NCBI GenBank assembly: GCA_013044365.1
Contig: JABEUP010000114.1
Location: forward strand, 1 to 8,762
Direction of reading: 5' to 3'
DNA: 8,762 nucleotides
Source: Acidimicrobiaceae bacterium
Lineage (GTDB): Bacteria; Actinomycetota; Acidimicrobiia; Acidimicrobiales; Acidimicrobiaceae
Of this stretch, positions 1-5,286 are shown in pieces. A program made the translations under genes and the position numbers. The notes beneath the pieces were generated by a model. It ran no database searches. It was not told the origin of the DNA and was given only the letters and a program-made list of their open reading frames with translations. Numbering within the stretch: the stretch's first letter is position 1; the number at the start of each line of letters is the position of its first letter.

Positions 1-347
1 CCGATAGATGACTTGGATCAAACGGCCCTGATACATCTGTCCCGGCCGGACGAAGCCCTTTGCGACTGCCGCTGCTTCTCGATCACCTCACGTGGAATAT
101 TGCCTTGTTCAGGCCATGTTTTTCACCACACTATTATGCTGAAAGTTCGAGCTCGACCAGGGTTTGCGAATTCGCATCCGCAAAACATACGCTCTGCGTT
201 ATGCCTCGTGACGTAGCTGACAGCACTGGTCGTCAAACTACTGCGGGGTGGATTAGATACAGACGAGGCTGGTTGCATCCGGAAGTCCAATTTTGAATTC
301 ACGGTTTAAAGAATCTTTAGCAGAATTATCTTGAGAGAGGATCCCTC
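1..347. other. Intergenic / upstream region without a convincing gene
   Basis: No reading frame here looks like a conserved protein. The plus-strand frame open from the left edge to the TAG at 214-216 is Cys/His-rich and unlike any family I know. On the minus strand there is a faint coding trace. One frame (about 117-75) reads NIPREVIEK and a second frame (about 75-1) reads AAAVAKGFVRPGQMYQ, so the two join only across a frame change. If the edge holds a real minus-strand gene, the first usable ATG is at 36-34 (MYQGRLIQVIYR, running off the window), preceded by a weak purine stretch. Two palindromes (147-156 and 165-176) lie between this and the aldolase gene. I see no clear promoter for the aldolase beyond a weak TTGAAT at 293-298. 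Confidence 0.4.
147..176. promoter_or_regulatory. Pair of perfect palindromes, possible operator
   Basis: TCGAGCTCGA (147-156) and TGCGAATTCGCA (165-176) are both perfect palindromes. Their centres are 19 bp apart, close to two helical turns. They sit about 170-200 bp upstream of the aldolase start, where a divergent regulator could bind. Short palindromes arise by chance, and no binding family is recognised, so the operator role is inference. Confidence 0.2.
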
Positions 348-1025
348 ATGGAGCCACATATTGCAGTCAGGTCAGAGATAATCCAAGCTTGCCGCGTATT
401 GACTCGGCTCGGTCTGGTGCAGGGTTTCGGCCATGTTAGTGCCCGCCTGGATGACGGAACGGTTCTAATCACCCCCCGAAAGGGGCTTGGACTGGTGAAG
501 GAGGATGAATTGGTCCATCTCGACCATGCGGGGACAAAATTGAATAACGGGAACCCACCTCTTGAAGCGGCGATGCATCTTGCTGTCTTTGCAGCTAGGT
601 CCGACGTATCGGCGATATGCCGAACCCATTCGCGCTACGTGAATGTAATGGGAATTTCAAAACTCCCTATCGAGGTTGTACACGGGTTTGGTGCTGAACT
701 CCGCGGTACGGTACCTGTTCACAATAGCCCATTTCTGGTAACTTCCGGGGACCAGGGACACGCGGTGGTGGAAGCACTGAAGTCCGCACACGGCATTGTC
801 TTACCGGGTAACGGCTCACTGGTGGTTGGAGAAAGCGTTGGAGATGCATGCGTAAAGACCATCTTTCTTGAGGAGTCCGCAGAATTACAATTTCTATCCC
901 GCCAACTGGGTTCGGTGCAACCGTGGACACCTGAAGCCATCAACGCCCGTCTTCAAAGTGACCTTCCCAATGAGCCAGTCCGCGCATGGGAGTTCTACCG
1001 AACTACCTACGGGTTGGATAATTGA
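348..1025 (+). CDS. Class II aldolase/adducin family protein with degenerate zinc site
   Basis: 225 residues, the usual length for a single-domain class II aldolase/adducin-fold protein (fuculose-phosphate aldolase, ribulose-phosphate epimerase and adducin-head relatives). Family landmarks are GFGHVSAR (26-33), TPRKG (42-46) and LEAAMH (72-77). In E. coli FucA the metal is held by His92, His94 and His155 with catalytic Glu73. Here Glu73 (E73) and one His (H94 in CRTHS) remain, but the other positions read Arg92 and Asn155 (in PGNGS, where active enzymes have NHG). Metal-dependent retro-aldol chemistry is therefore doubtful; it may be a variant lyase/decarboxylase or a non-catalytic member. 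I recall variant GNG-type members in actinobacteria, but cannot check. The ATG is supported by a GAGAGAGG Shine-Dalgarno at 333-340. It is convergent with the XRE gene. Substrate unknown. Confidence 0.85.
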   Translation: MEPHIAVRSEIIQACRVLTRLGLVQGFGHVSARLDDGTVLITPRKGLGLVKEDELVHLDHAGTKLNNGNPPLEAAMHLAVFAARSDVSAICRTHSRYVNVMGISKLPIEVVHGFGAELRGTVPVHNSPFLVTSGDQGHAVVEALKSAHGIVLPGNGSLVVGESVGDACVKTIFLEESAELQFLSRQLGSVQPWTPEAINARLQSDLPNEPVRAWEFYRTTYGLDN

Positions 1026-1198
1026 TGAAACGGCACTCTGACACTACAACACCAGAAAAAGATAGCGGTGAAGTTTTACATGACTAAGAATCCTTGCGCA
1101 AAGCTAATAAAAGGAATCTGATGATGAGCGCAAAGAGTTCGTGGGTCGGGCTGGGTGTACGGTGCCAGAACTTACTTTATTGTTTGCGGAATTACTAG

Positions 1199-1651
1199 CT
1201 AGCGGATCTTACCTTTTATCTTCTTGTTTGCTGGCTTGGGTTCATGATGCTTACGATGGAGTGACTCAGAGGACTCAGAGGTCGAAATGAATGTCTTGTA
1301 GGACGCAACCAATACTTCTTTGTGGTATTGGGAAAGGCGTGGATCAGAATAGATGGCCGTCTCAACCTGGGAATGGTTGGTTTCCTTAACAAAAGCGGAC
1401 GAATCTTCCGCATGGCCAAGCTGGGAAAGCAGCGAGCCGAATGAAACATTGAGTGCATTGGAGATCGACTTCAGAATTCTGATCGAAGGCTCGTGCAGGC
1501 CCCGTTCTATTTGCGACAAATAAGGATTTGAAATGTTCGTGCGCTCTGCCAGCTCGCGCAGGGACAACCGAGCCAGCTTACGTTGGGATTTAATGAATTC
1601 CCCGAGAATTCGCTTTTGATTATTAACGTGGTCGTCACTTTTATGCTCCAC
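1199..1651 (-). CDS. XRE-family helix-turn-helix transcriptional regulator
   Basis: 150 residues. An N-terminal Cro/C1-type HTH spans about residues 16-72. It contains LSLRELAERTNIS, the recognition-helix region NPYLSQIERG (42-51), and EPSIRILKSISNALNVS, the classic layout of this DNA-binding domain. The C-terminal half has an AIYSDPRLS...VLVASYKTF segment (99-121), which resembles the tail of actinobacterial Rv0474-type regulators, and ends in a basic, Lys-rich stretch (131-150). There is no ligand domain such as cupin. The start is GTG at 1651-1649, without a Shine-Dalgarno but exactly placed for a leaderless transcript. It is divergent from acuI across 441 bp and convergent with the aldolase gene. 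It may control itself and acuI, but that is inference from position. Confidence 0.9.
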   Translation of the reverse strand: MEHKSDDHVNNQKRILGEFIKSQRKLARLSLRELAERTNISNPYLSQIERGLHEPSIRILKSISNALNVSFGSLLSQLGHAEDSSAFVKETNHSQVETAIYSDPRLSQYHKEVLVASYKTFISTSESSESLHRKHHEPKPANKKIKGKIR

Positions 1652-1663
1652 AGTCCAAGGTTA
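1652..1663 (-). promoter_or_regulatory. Leaderless-type -10 box for the XRE gene
   Basis: Read on the minus strand, TAACCT (1663-1658) is followed by exactly six bases and then the GTG start codon at 1651. TANNNT with a six-base spacer to the first base of the start codon is the typical leaderless promoter of actinobacteria. No Shine-Dalgarno is present, which agrees. No good -35 hexamer is visible. Confidence 0.45.
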
Positions 1664-1712
1664 GATGCGATTTAGGGGATCTGCTCGACTGCTGGAAAGA
1701 TTCTTTAATGAT

Positions 1713-1744
1713 GTAACCCCGGGCGAATTATCGCCCGGGGTTAC
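1713..1744. repeat. Perfect 14-bp inverted repeat with ATTA tetraloop
   Basis: GTAACCCCGGGCGA (1713-1726) and TCGCCCGGGGTTAC (1731-1744) are exact reverse complements separated by ATTA. The stem is very GC-rich and would form a very stable RNA hairpin on either strand. No U-tract follows on either strand, so a classic intrinsic terminator is not shown, although U-less hairpin terminators are proposed for actinobacteria. It lies upstream of the XRE start, so a leaderless XRE transcript would not include it. Alternatives are a terminator of a small minus-strand RNA starting near 1880, an insulator between divergent units, or a protein-binding dyad. Confidence 0.75.
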
Positions 1745-1754
1745 TATCGAGTAG

Positions 1755-1797
1755 CTAGGTCCCGCTTTGGGGGGTTGGAACCTAGTAAACCTACTAG
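1755..1797. repeat. Two overlapping, mutually exclusive inverted repeats
   Basis: CTAGGT (1755-1760) pairs with ACCTAG (1780-1785), with two further C-G pairs inside after one mismatch. CTAGTA (1782-1787) pairs perfectly with TACTAG (1792-1797) across a four-base loop. Both hairpins need bases 1782-1785, so only one can form at a time. This is the geometry of a switch or attenuator, but short stems also occur by chance. Which strand is transcribed is unknown. Confidence 0.35.
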
Positions 1798-1929
1798 CAG
1801 AGGGGGATCGCCAGTAAGCAATAAATTCATTATAGCAGGGCCTGATCGGCACCTGCCAGAAAAGTTGAATATTTATACAAATTATCACACAAGGGCAAGT
1901 CACAATAATGCCAGCTGACCTGGTGACAT

Positions 1930-1961
1930 TTGACACACTCGCTCATCCAAATGCCTATAAT
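1930..1961 (+). promoter_or_regulatory. Candidate sigma-70-type promoter for acuI
   Basis: TTGACA (1930-1935) and TATAAT (1956-1961) both match the housekeeping consensus exactly. The 20-bp spacer is longer than the usual 16-18. Transcription would start near 1968 and give a leader of about 125 bases before acuI. The long spacer suggests dependence on an activator, or that only the -10 is used. Confidence 0.45.
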
Positions 1962-1981
1962 CTTTGCAAACTTATACCTTA

Positions 1982-1997
1982 TGTAACATAGGTCACA
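1982..1997. promoter_or_regulatory. CRP/GlxR-like operator upstream of acuI
   Basis: TGTAACATAGGTCACA matches the actinobacterial CRP/GlxR consensus TGTGANNTANNTCACA at every fixed position but one (A for G at the fourth base). Its centre is at 1989.5. A TAATTT box at 2019-2024 would place a start near 2031, which puts the operator centre at about -41.5, the class II activator position. Relative to the 1930/1956 promoter it would lie just downstream of the start and repress. Regulator identity is inference; the XRE protein next door is not of this type. Confidence 0.5.
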
Positions 1998-2041
1998 TTA
2001 TTAAACTGGTATTTACCGTAATTTGAAGATGGTGGAGAATT

Positions 2042-2065
2042 ATGAATAAATCGCAATTACCATAA
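2042..2065 (+). CDS. Possible seven-codon leader ORF (MNKSQLP)
   Basis: ATG at 2042 is preceded by GGTGGAG (2031-2037), a better ribosome-binding sequence than acuI itself has, and it ends at TAA 2063-2065, 27 bases before acuI. It could act as a leader peptide or upstream ORF. It has no run of one amino acid that would point to classical attenuation. So short an ORF may be chance. Confidence 0.25.
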   Translation: MNKSQLP

Positions 2066-2092
2066 TCACTTCAAATCTGCTAGAAAAATACT

Positions 2093-3079
2093 ATGTTCAC
2101 AGCTCTGGTAATTAAAGAAACTGACGGCAAAGTAACCTCATCCATTGCGAGGGTCGAAGAAGAAAGCCTACCGGAGGGCGAGGTCACTATCGACGCGAAA
2201 TATTCGACCCTCAATTATAAAGATGGAATGGTTCTCAATGGAATTGGAAGGCTGGTCCGGTCGTACCCCCACATACCCGGAGTTGATGTCTCCGGTATTG
2301 TCAGGGATTCAACTGACAGCCGGTTCTCTCCCGGCGACGAGGTGGTTGTGGGAGGATATCGATTCGGCGAAACACGTTGGGGCGGTTACTCGGAACTTGT
2401 GAGGGTACCTGCAGATTGGGTCATCAAGTTACCGATCGGACTGACGCTGTTTCAGGCAATGGCTTTCGGCACAGCTGGTTTCTCCGCGATGATGGCGATC
2501 GACGCGCTTGAGAGCCACGGACTCATGCCGTCCGACCAAGAAGTCCTAGTGACAGGCGCGGTCGGTGGAGTTGGGTCGATTTCAGTCGCTCTTCTAAAAG
2601 CTCTTGGATACAAAGTTGCGGCTTCAACAGGCCGTCCAGATGAATATGAGTACTTGAGACAACTGGGAGCTGGCACCATTATTGAGCGCTCCGAACTAGA
2701 AGCACCTGCAACTAGACCGCTCGAGAGTGAAAGGTGGAGCGGTTGCATTGACAATGTGGGCGGGTCCACTCTCGGCCGCGTGTTGAGTCAACTAAGTCGC
2801 GGCGCGTCTATTGCGTCAGTTGGCCTCGCTGGCGGTGCTTCGTTCAGCGCAAATGTGATGCCATTCCTATTGCGCGGGGTAAATATCCTTGGTATCGACT
2901 CGGTCTCACTTGGTATAGATAAACGTTTCCAGATATGGAAGCGGCTGGCCGGTACCTTTCCGATGGAACTCCTCGATGGAATGACTGACGAAGTCAGTCT
3001 CGTAGACCTGGAGAGGCTGGGCAAAGAAATACTGGAGGGGAAGGTGAAAGGCAGGCTGGTGGTGAATCTTCGGAGCTAA
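2093..3079 (+). CDS. acuI: Acrylyl-CoA reductase (NADPH), AcuI/YhdH family
   Basis: 328 residues, close to E. coli YhdH/AcuI in length and aligning along the whole protein from memory. Marks of this MDR quinone-oxidoreductase branch are LPEGEVTID (26-34), STLNYKDG (38-45), IPGVDVSGIV (61-70), the WGGYSE region (96-101), GTAGFSAM (126-133), the Rossmann loop TGAVGGVGS (154-162), IDNVGG (219-224), VGLAGG (243-248) and VMPFLLRGV near 255-263. No structural zinc cysteine cluster is present, as expected. The cytosolic enzyme reduces toxic acrylyl-CoA to propionyl-CoA with NADPH, in DMSP/acrylate or 3-hydroxypropionate metabolism. The ATG is the first after an in-frame TAG at 2081, and the N-terminus matches the family. 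It lacks a Shine-Dalgarno; TGCTAGAAA at 2078-2086 could make a leaderless start. trxA follows after 61 bp, probably in the same transcript. Confidence 0.9.
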   Translation: MFTALVIKETDGKVTSSIARVEEESLPEGEVTIDAKYSTLNYKDGMVLNGIGRLVRSYPHIPGVDVSGIVRDSTDSRFSPGDEVVVGGYRFGETRWGGYSELVRVPADWVIKLPIGLTLFQAMAFGTAGFSAMMAIDALESHGLMPSDQEVLVTGAVGGVGSISVALLKALGYKVAASTGRPDEYEYLRQLGAGTIIERSELEAPATRPLESERWSGCIDNVGGSTLGRVLSQLSRGASIASVGLAGGASFSANVMPFLLRGVNILGIDSVSLGIDKRFQIWKRLAGTFPMELLDGMTDEVSLVDLERLGKEILEGKVKGRLVVNLRS

Positions 3080-3085
3080 CGGGAA

Positions 3086-3103
3086 TATACCTCTATAGGT
3101 ATA
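3086..3103. repeat. Inverted repeat between acuI and trxA
   Basis: TATACCT (3086-3092) and AGGTATA (3097-3103) are perfect arms around CTAT. This AT-rich dyad could be an operator or a weak intercistronic hairpin that tunes trxA level. No U-tract follows. The trxA Shine-Dalgarno begins 25 bases later. Confidence 0.4.
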
Positions 3104-3140
3104 CGTTAAACCTTTCGTAACTCAGCTAGGAGGAAAAATC

Positions 3141-3464
3141 ATGGCAACGATAGAGGCCAATAGCAAAGATAGTTTTGAATCGGAAGTATTGAAGTCCGAA
3201 ATTCCTGTAGTGGTGGACTTCTGGGCACCTTGGTGTGCACCATGTCGCATGGTTGCGCCGGAACTGGACTCAATGGCAAGTGAGAGGGTAGGGGAGATCA
3301 AGGTTGTCAAGGTAAACGTCGATATTAATCAGGAAGTCGCCAGCAAGTATCAGGTATTTTCAATTCCTACCATCGGACTCTTCAAAGCCGGTGAGCTCGT
3401 CGCCTCATCAATTGGTGCCAAGCCCAAGAGACTAATCGAAGCTGATCTGGGAATTTCAAACTAA
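3141..3464 (+). CDS. trxA: Thioredoxin
   Basis: 107 residues, the standard thioredoxin length. It has the FWAPWCAPCRM active site (Cys32 and Cys35 in WCAPC, 31-35) in place of the commoner WCGPC. The buried Asp equivalent (VVVDFWAP, D26), the cis-proline loop FSIPT (P76) and the LFKAGE turn (80-85) are present. It is a cytosolic dithiol-disulfide reductant, normally recycled by thioredoxin reductase, which is not in this window. There is no signal peptide. The ATG is fixed by a full AGGAGG at 3128-3133, the strongest ribosome site in the window. It lies 61 bp behind acuI and is probably co-transcribed. The terminal helix is short and ends ADLGISN. The pairing with a reductase suggests a redox or electrophile-stress unit, which is inference. 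Confidence 0.93.
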   Translation: MATIEANSKDSFESEVLKSEIPVVVDFWAPWCAPCRMVAPELDSMASERVGEIKVVKVNVDINQEVASKYQVFSIPTIGLFKAGELVASSIGAKPKRLIEADLGISN

Positions 3465-3472
3465 CAATCCTT

Positions 3473-3517
3473 GTCAAAGCTTGGAAGCTGCGATAACTCA
3501 AGCCTCCCGGCTTTGAC
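3473..3517 (+). terminator. Candidate terminator hairpin after trxA
   Basis: GTCAAAGC (3473-3480) and GCTTTGAC (3510-3517) are perfect arms, beginning nine bases after the trxA stop. The loop is long (29 bases) but contains a smaller competing stem (GCTTG 3479-3483 with CAAGC 3499-3503). A mildly T-rich TTTAACTGTT follows. This is weaker than a textbook intrinsic terminator. Confidence 0.4.
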
Positions 3518-3633
3518 TTTAACTGTTGCATTAGAAAAGTTGGACTTTCGCAACGATTGATAATTACCCAGCTAGCAACGTCGGACTAAGGTCCAAGGTG
3601 TAGTCCCAAACCTGTCGCCACGACTGAATATTC

Positions 3634-3714
3634 GCTAATCAGGGCAAAGCCTTTCCAGGGCTTCCAGGACGCCACCATGATGATTACGCACTGTCGGAAA
3701 GCCCTGTAATCAGC
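3634..3714. repeat. Imperfect long inverted repeat, possible structured RNA
   Basis: GCTAATCAGGGC (3634-3645) roughly complements GCCCTGTAATCAGC (3701-3714). Inside it, CTTTCC (3651-3656) complements GGAAAG (3696-3701), and CAGGGCTTCC (3656-3665) offers an alternative pairing with GGAAAGCCCTG (3696-3706) with one gap. About 80 bp would fold into one long hairpin with competing 5' arms. No transposase or target-site duplication was noticed. It could be a structured leader, a palindromic unit or a remnant repeat. Confidence 0.35.
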
Positions 3715-3916
3715 CAGTGTGCCGGGCATTCTTCGCCGCTACATGACGAGAACCTATGACAACACCAGAATCATTTCAGTATGCTATTTGATAAAGGCAG
3801 CCGGCTTCGTCCGAGTCCTAGTCTTTCGATAATAATGATTAGAGACCATTTGGTTCATTTGTTCTATGACCCAATCTAAGCCTGGAATCATATTTGCACC
3901 GAAATGCATTAAGGAT

Positions 3917-3944
3917 TTGACGAGCAGGATGAAGGGCGTAATTT
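3917..3944 (+). promoter_or_regulatory. Candidate promoter of the MFS gene
   Basis: TTGACG (3917-3922), a 16-bp spacer and TAATTT (3939-3944) form a reasonable sigma-70-type promoter. Transcription would start near 3951, about 25-28 bases before the proposed TTG/GTG start, and the transcript would carry a weak GCAGGG ribosome site (3960-3965). Confidence 0.45.
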
Positions 3945-3975
3945 TTAATACCGGGTCAGGCAGGGTGTGTAAATA

Positions 3976-5130
3976 TTGGTGAGTGACGACGGCTTTCCGC
4001 ATTTGGAAGTGGCTCCTCCGGAAGCTTCCGAACAAAGTTCAATTCCGGCAACTGGTACCACCCGCGGGATGACAAGGGATATTGTATCGGCTATAGCAGC
4101 TGCTACAAGCACCTCTTTTGCTGTTTATCTTACCGGTGCTCTGGCGGTTCAAATGAGATCATCATTGCATTTTGCCCCGGACGCGTTAGGGTTTTCAATT
4201 TCCATTTACTTTCTCGGCGCTGCAGCCGGTTCGGTCCCCTTCGGGCGGTTAGCCGAAGCGGTCGGAGGGGTAAGAGTCATGAGGCCGACCGCTGTGGTGG
4301 CCGGGGTATTTCTTGCCTCAATTGCACTATTCGTACAGTCCTGGCTAAGCCTCACTATCGTTCTCTTCTTTGCGGGGATTGTGAGTTCCGCCATGCAACC
4401 CGCTACGAACCTTTTTCTCGCCAGGAGGATCCCCAGAAATCATCAGGGTCTTGCATTTGGGGTAAAACAGGCTGCCATTCCGTTAGCGACGTTATTTGGC
4501 GGGCTGGCCGTCCCGGGAATTGCGCTTACCGTGGGTTGGCGATGGGCCTTCGGCGTGGCTGGGCTCTGGTCTGTAATTGCCGCCCTCATTGTACCGAGAT
4601 CTCATACCTCTCTCGCCGCATATAGGGCCCGGCATAAAGATCCCGTTCCAAAAGGGAACCTCGGTCCGTTAATTGTTCTTGGCATAGGCTTCGGGTTGGG
4701 TATTTTCGCTGCCGCAGCGATGACTGGATTTTTAGTTACCTCTGCAGTAGCCGCGGGATTGACGAAGTCCAACGCCGGATTTGTAGCCGGATTTGCGGGT
4801 GCCATTGCCGTAATCGCCAGAATCTACGCAGGTATCGCCGCTGATCGCCGGGGCAGGGGACATTTTAAGGTGGTTGCAGCAATGTTAATCATTGGTTCCC
4901 TCGGCTACGGAGGGCTTGCCATCGGAGCCTCTACCAGGATGGACGTCTTCTTTTGGATCGGAGCCTTTATTGCCTTTGGAGCTGGATGGGGCTGGAACGG
5001 ACTATTCAACTATGCCGTCATACAGACTCATCAACATGCGCCTGCCCGCGCCTCGGCGATAACCCAGGTTGGAGGTAGGCTGGCCAGCGTTTTCGGTCCT
5101 CTCGTATTTGGACTTGTGGTGGCACACTGA
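3976..5130 (+). CDS. MFS transporter, truncated before its last helix
   Basis: 384 residues up to the first stop. A polar N-terminus of about 34 residues is followed by about eleven hydrophobic helices. A motif-A-like loop follows helix 2 (PFGRLAEAVGGVR, 88-100), and its counterpart YAGIAADRRGRG (284-295) lies in the second half, with a central basic loop (YRARHKDPVPKG, 216-227). This is the major facilitator fold in the inner membrane, and the substrate cannot be told. The protein stops at H384 (TGA 5128-5130), just after helix 11, but the same frame continues with a good twelfth helix behind TGA and TAG (see 5131-5250). The start is uncertain: TTG 3976 and GTG 3979 follow the promoter, while ATG 4069 (residue 32) would trim the polar leader. 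A 12-bp palindrome CGGAAGCTTCCG (4019-4030) lies between these choices. It is convergent with the dGTPase gene. Confidence 0.85.
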   Translation: MVSDDGFPHLEVAPPEASEQSSIPATGTTRGMTRDIVSAIAAATSTSFAVYLTGALAVQMRSSLHFAPDALGFSISIYFLGAAAGSVPFGRLAEAVGGVRVMRPTAVVAGVFLASIALFVQSWLSLTIVLFFAGIVSSAMQPATNLFLARRIPRNHQGLAFGVKQAAIPLATLFGGLAVPGIALTVGWRWAFGVAGLWSVIAALIVPRSHTSLAAYRARHKDPVPKGNLGPLIVLGIGFGLGIFAAAAMTGFLVTSAVAAGLTKSNAGFVAGFAGAIAVIARIYAGIAADRRGRGHFKVVAAMLIIGSLGYGGLAIGASTRMDVFFWIGAFIAFGAGWGWNGLFNYAVIQTHQHAPARASAITQVGGRLASVFGPLVFGLVVAH

Positions 5131-5250
5131 TCTTAGTCGGCAGCCTGGATCATAAATGGTTTGGTGGCTCTGTTGGGAGCAATCGTAATTCTCTATGGCC
5201 GTCACCTCCTGAAAAAGAAGGGCGAGTTGGCCGGACCGCAGGTTATCTAA
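5131..5250 (+). pseudogene. In-frame continuation of the MFS gene: helix 12 and basic tail
   Basis: Reading on in the same frame after the TGA at 5128 gives Ser, a second stop (TAG 5134-5136), then SAAWIINGLVALLGAIV and ILYGRHLLKKKGELAGPQVI, ending at TAA 5248-5250. This is a clean transmembrane helix with a short Lys-rich cytoplasmic tail, exactly what a twelve-helix MFS protein should end with. Many MFS proteins have a WSY- or xSYxxAW-like sequence at this place, so the stops probably replaced Trp (TGG to TGA) and Tyr (TAT/TAC to TAG). No frameshift is involved. Other genes here use TGA and TAG as true stops and TGG for Trp, so an altered code is unlikely. Possible explanations are sequencing error, recent nonsense mutation or readthrough. 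Confidence 0.75.
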
Positions 5251-5263
5251 AGCGTGGATAGTA

Positions 5264-5275
5264 TCACCGCGGTGA
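5264..5275. repeat. 12-bp perfect palindrome between convergent genes
   Basis: TCACCGCGGTGA lies in the 36-bp gap between the TAA ending the extended MFS frame and the dGTPase stop. As RNA it could form only a four-base-pair stem with a CGCG loop, so it is at best a weak bidirectional terminator. It could instead be a protein site. No U-tract flanks it. Confidence 0.3.
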
Positions 5276-5286
5276 GAAAGAGCTGC

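Larger units (their letters stand above)
1652..2092. other. Divergent regulatory intergenic region (XRE / acuI)
   Basis: 441 bp between the XRE and acuI starts. In order it holds the leaderless -10 of the XRE gene, a 14-bp perfect hairpin, two mutually exclusive dyads, a TTGACA/TATAAT pair, a CRP/GlxR-like palindrome, a possible second -10 (TAATTT, 2019-2024) and a short leader ORF. No longer protein is supported. The minus-strand open frame at 1936-1661 crosses the hairpin and shows no family resemblance. The second half (about 1860-2092) is visibly AT-richer than the hairpin area, as expected of promoters. Confidence 0.6.
3465..3975. other. Non-coding interval trxA to MFS transporter
   Basis: 511 bp with no supported gene. 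It contains the trxA hairpin, GGACTA/TAGTCC arms (3583-3588 and 3601-3606), a larger imperfect inverted repeat at 3634-3714 and a promoter at 3917-3944. A 32-codon ORF begins at ATG 3781, and an 83-codon open frame lies on the minus strand at 4035-3784. Neither resembles a known protein, and the latter runs into the transporter gene. No tRNA cloverleaf or known riboswitch core was recognised. Confidence 0.5.

Noticed and set aside
1025..1087. 20-codon ORF overlapping the aldolase stop (TGATG)
   Set aside because: A stop-start overlap can signal coupling, but the peptide is very short, polar and unrecognised; probably chance.
1121..1198. 25-codon ORF with AAGGA before ATGATG, ending at the XRE stop
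   Set aside because: The ribosome site is good, but it is short, lies in a convergent gap and has no supporting similarity.
1755..1800. tRNA-like element (GGTTGGAACC resembling a T-arm)
   Set aside because: No acceptor stem, anticodon arm or full cloverleaf can be drawn.
1661..1936. 91-codon minus-strand open frame
   Set aside because: It runs through the perfect hairpin and promoter elements and shows no family resemblance, and its sequence does not look protein-like.
3781..3879. 32-codon plus-strand ORF starting at ATG 3781
   Set aside because: No ribosome site, no recognisable sequence, and it stops soon in a region full of stops.
3784..4035. 83-codon minus-strand open frame
   Set aside because: It overlaps the start of the MFS gene on the opposite strand, and I recognise no domain. 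A real small gene cannot be fully excluded.
5128..5136. Selenocysteine or altered genetic code at the MFS stops
   Set aside because: TGA and TAG both occur here and both serve as normal stops elsewhere in the window (aldolase and tlyA end in TGA, XRE in TAG). No SECIS-like structure was noticed, and Trp is coded by TGG.
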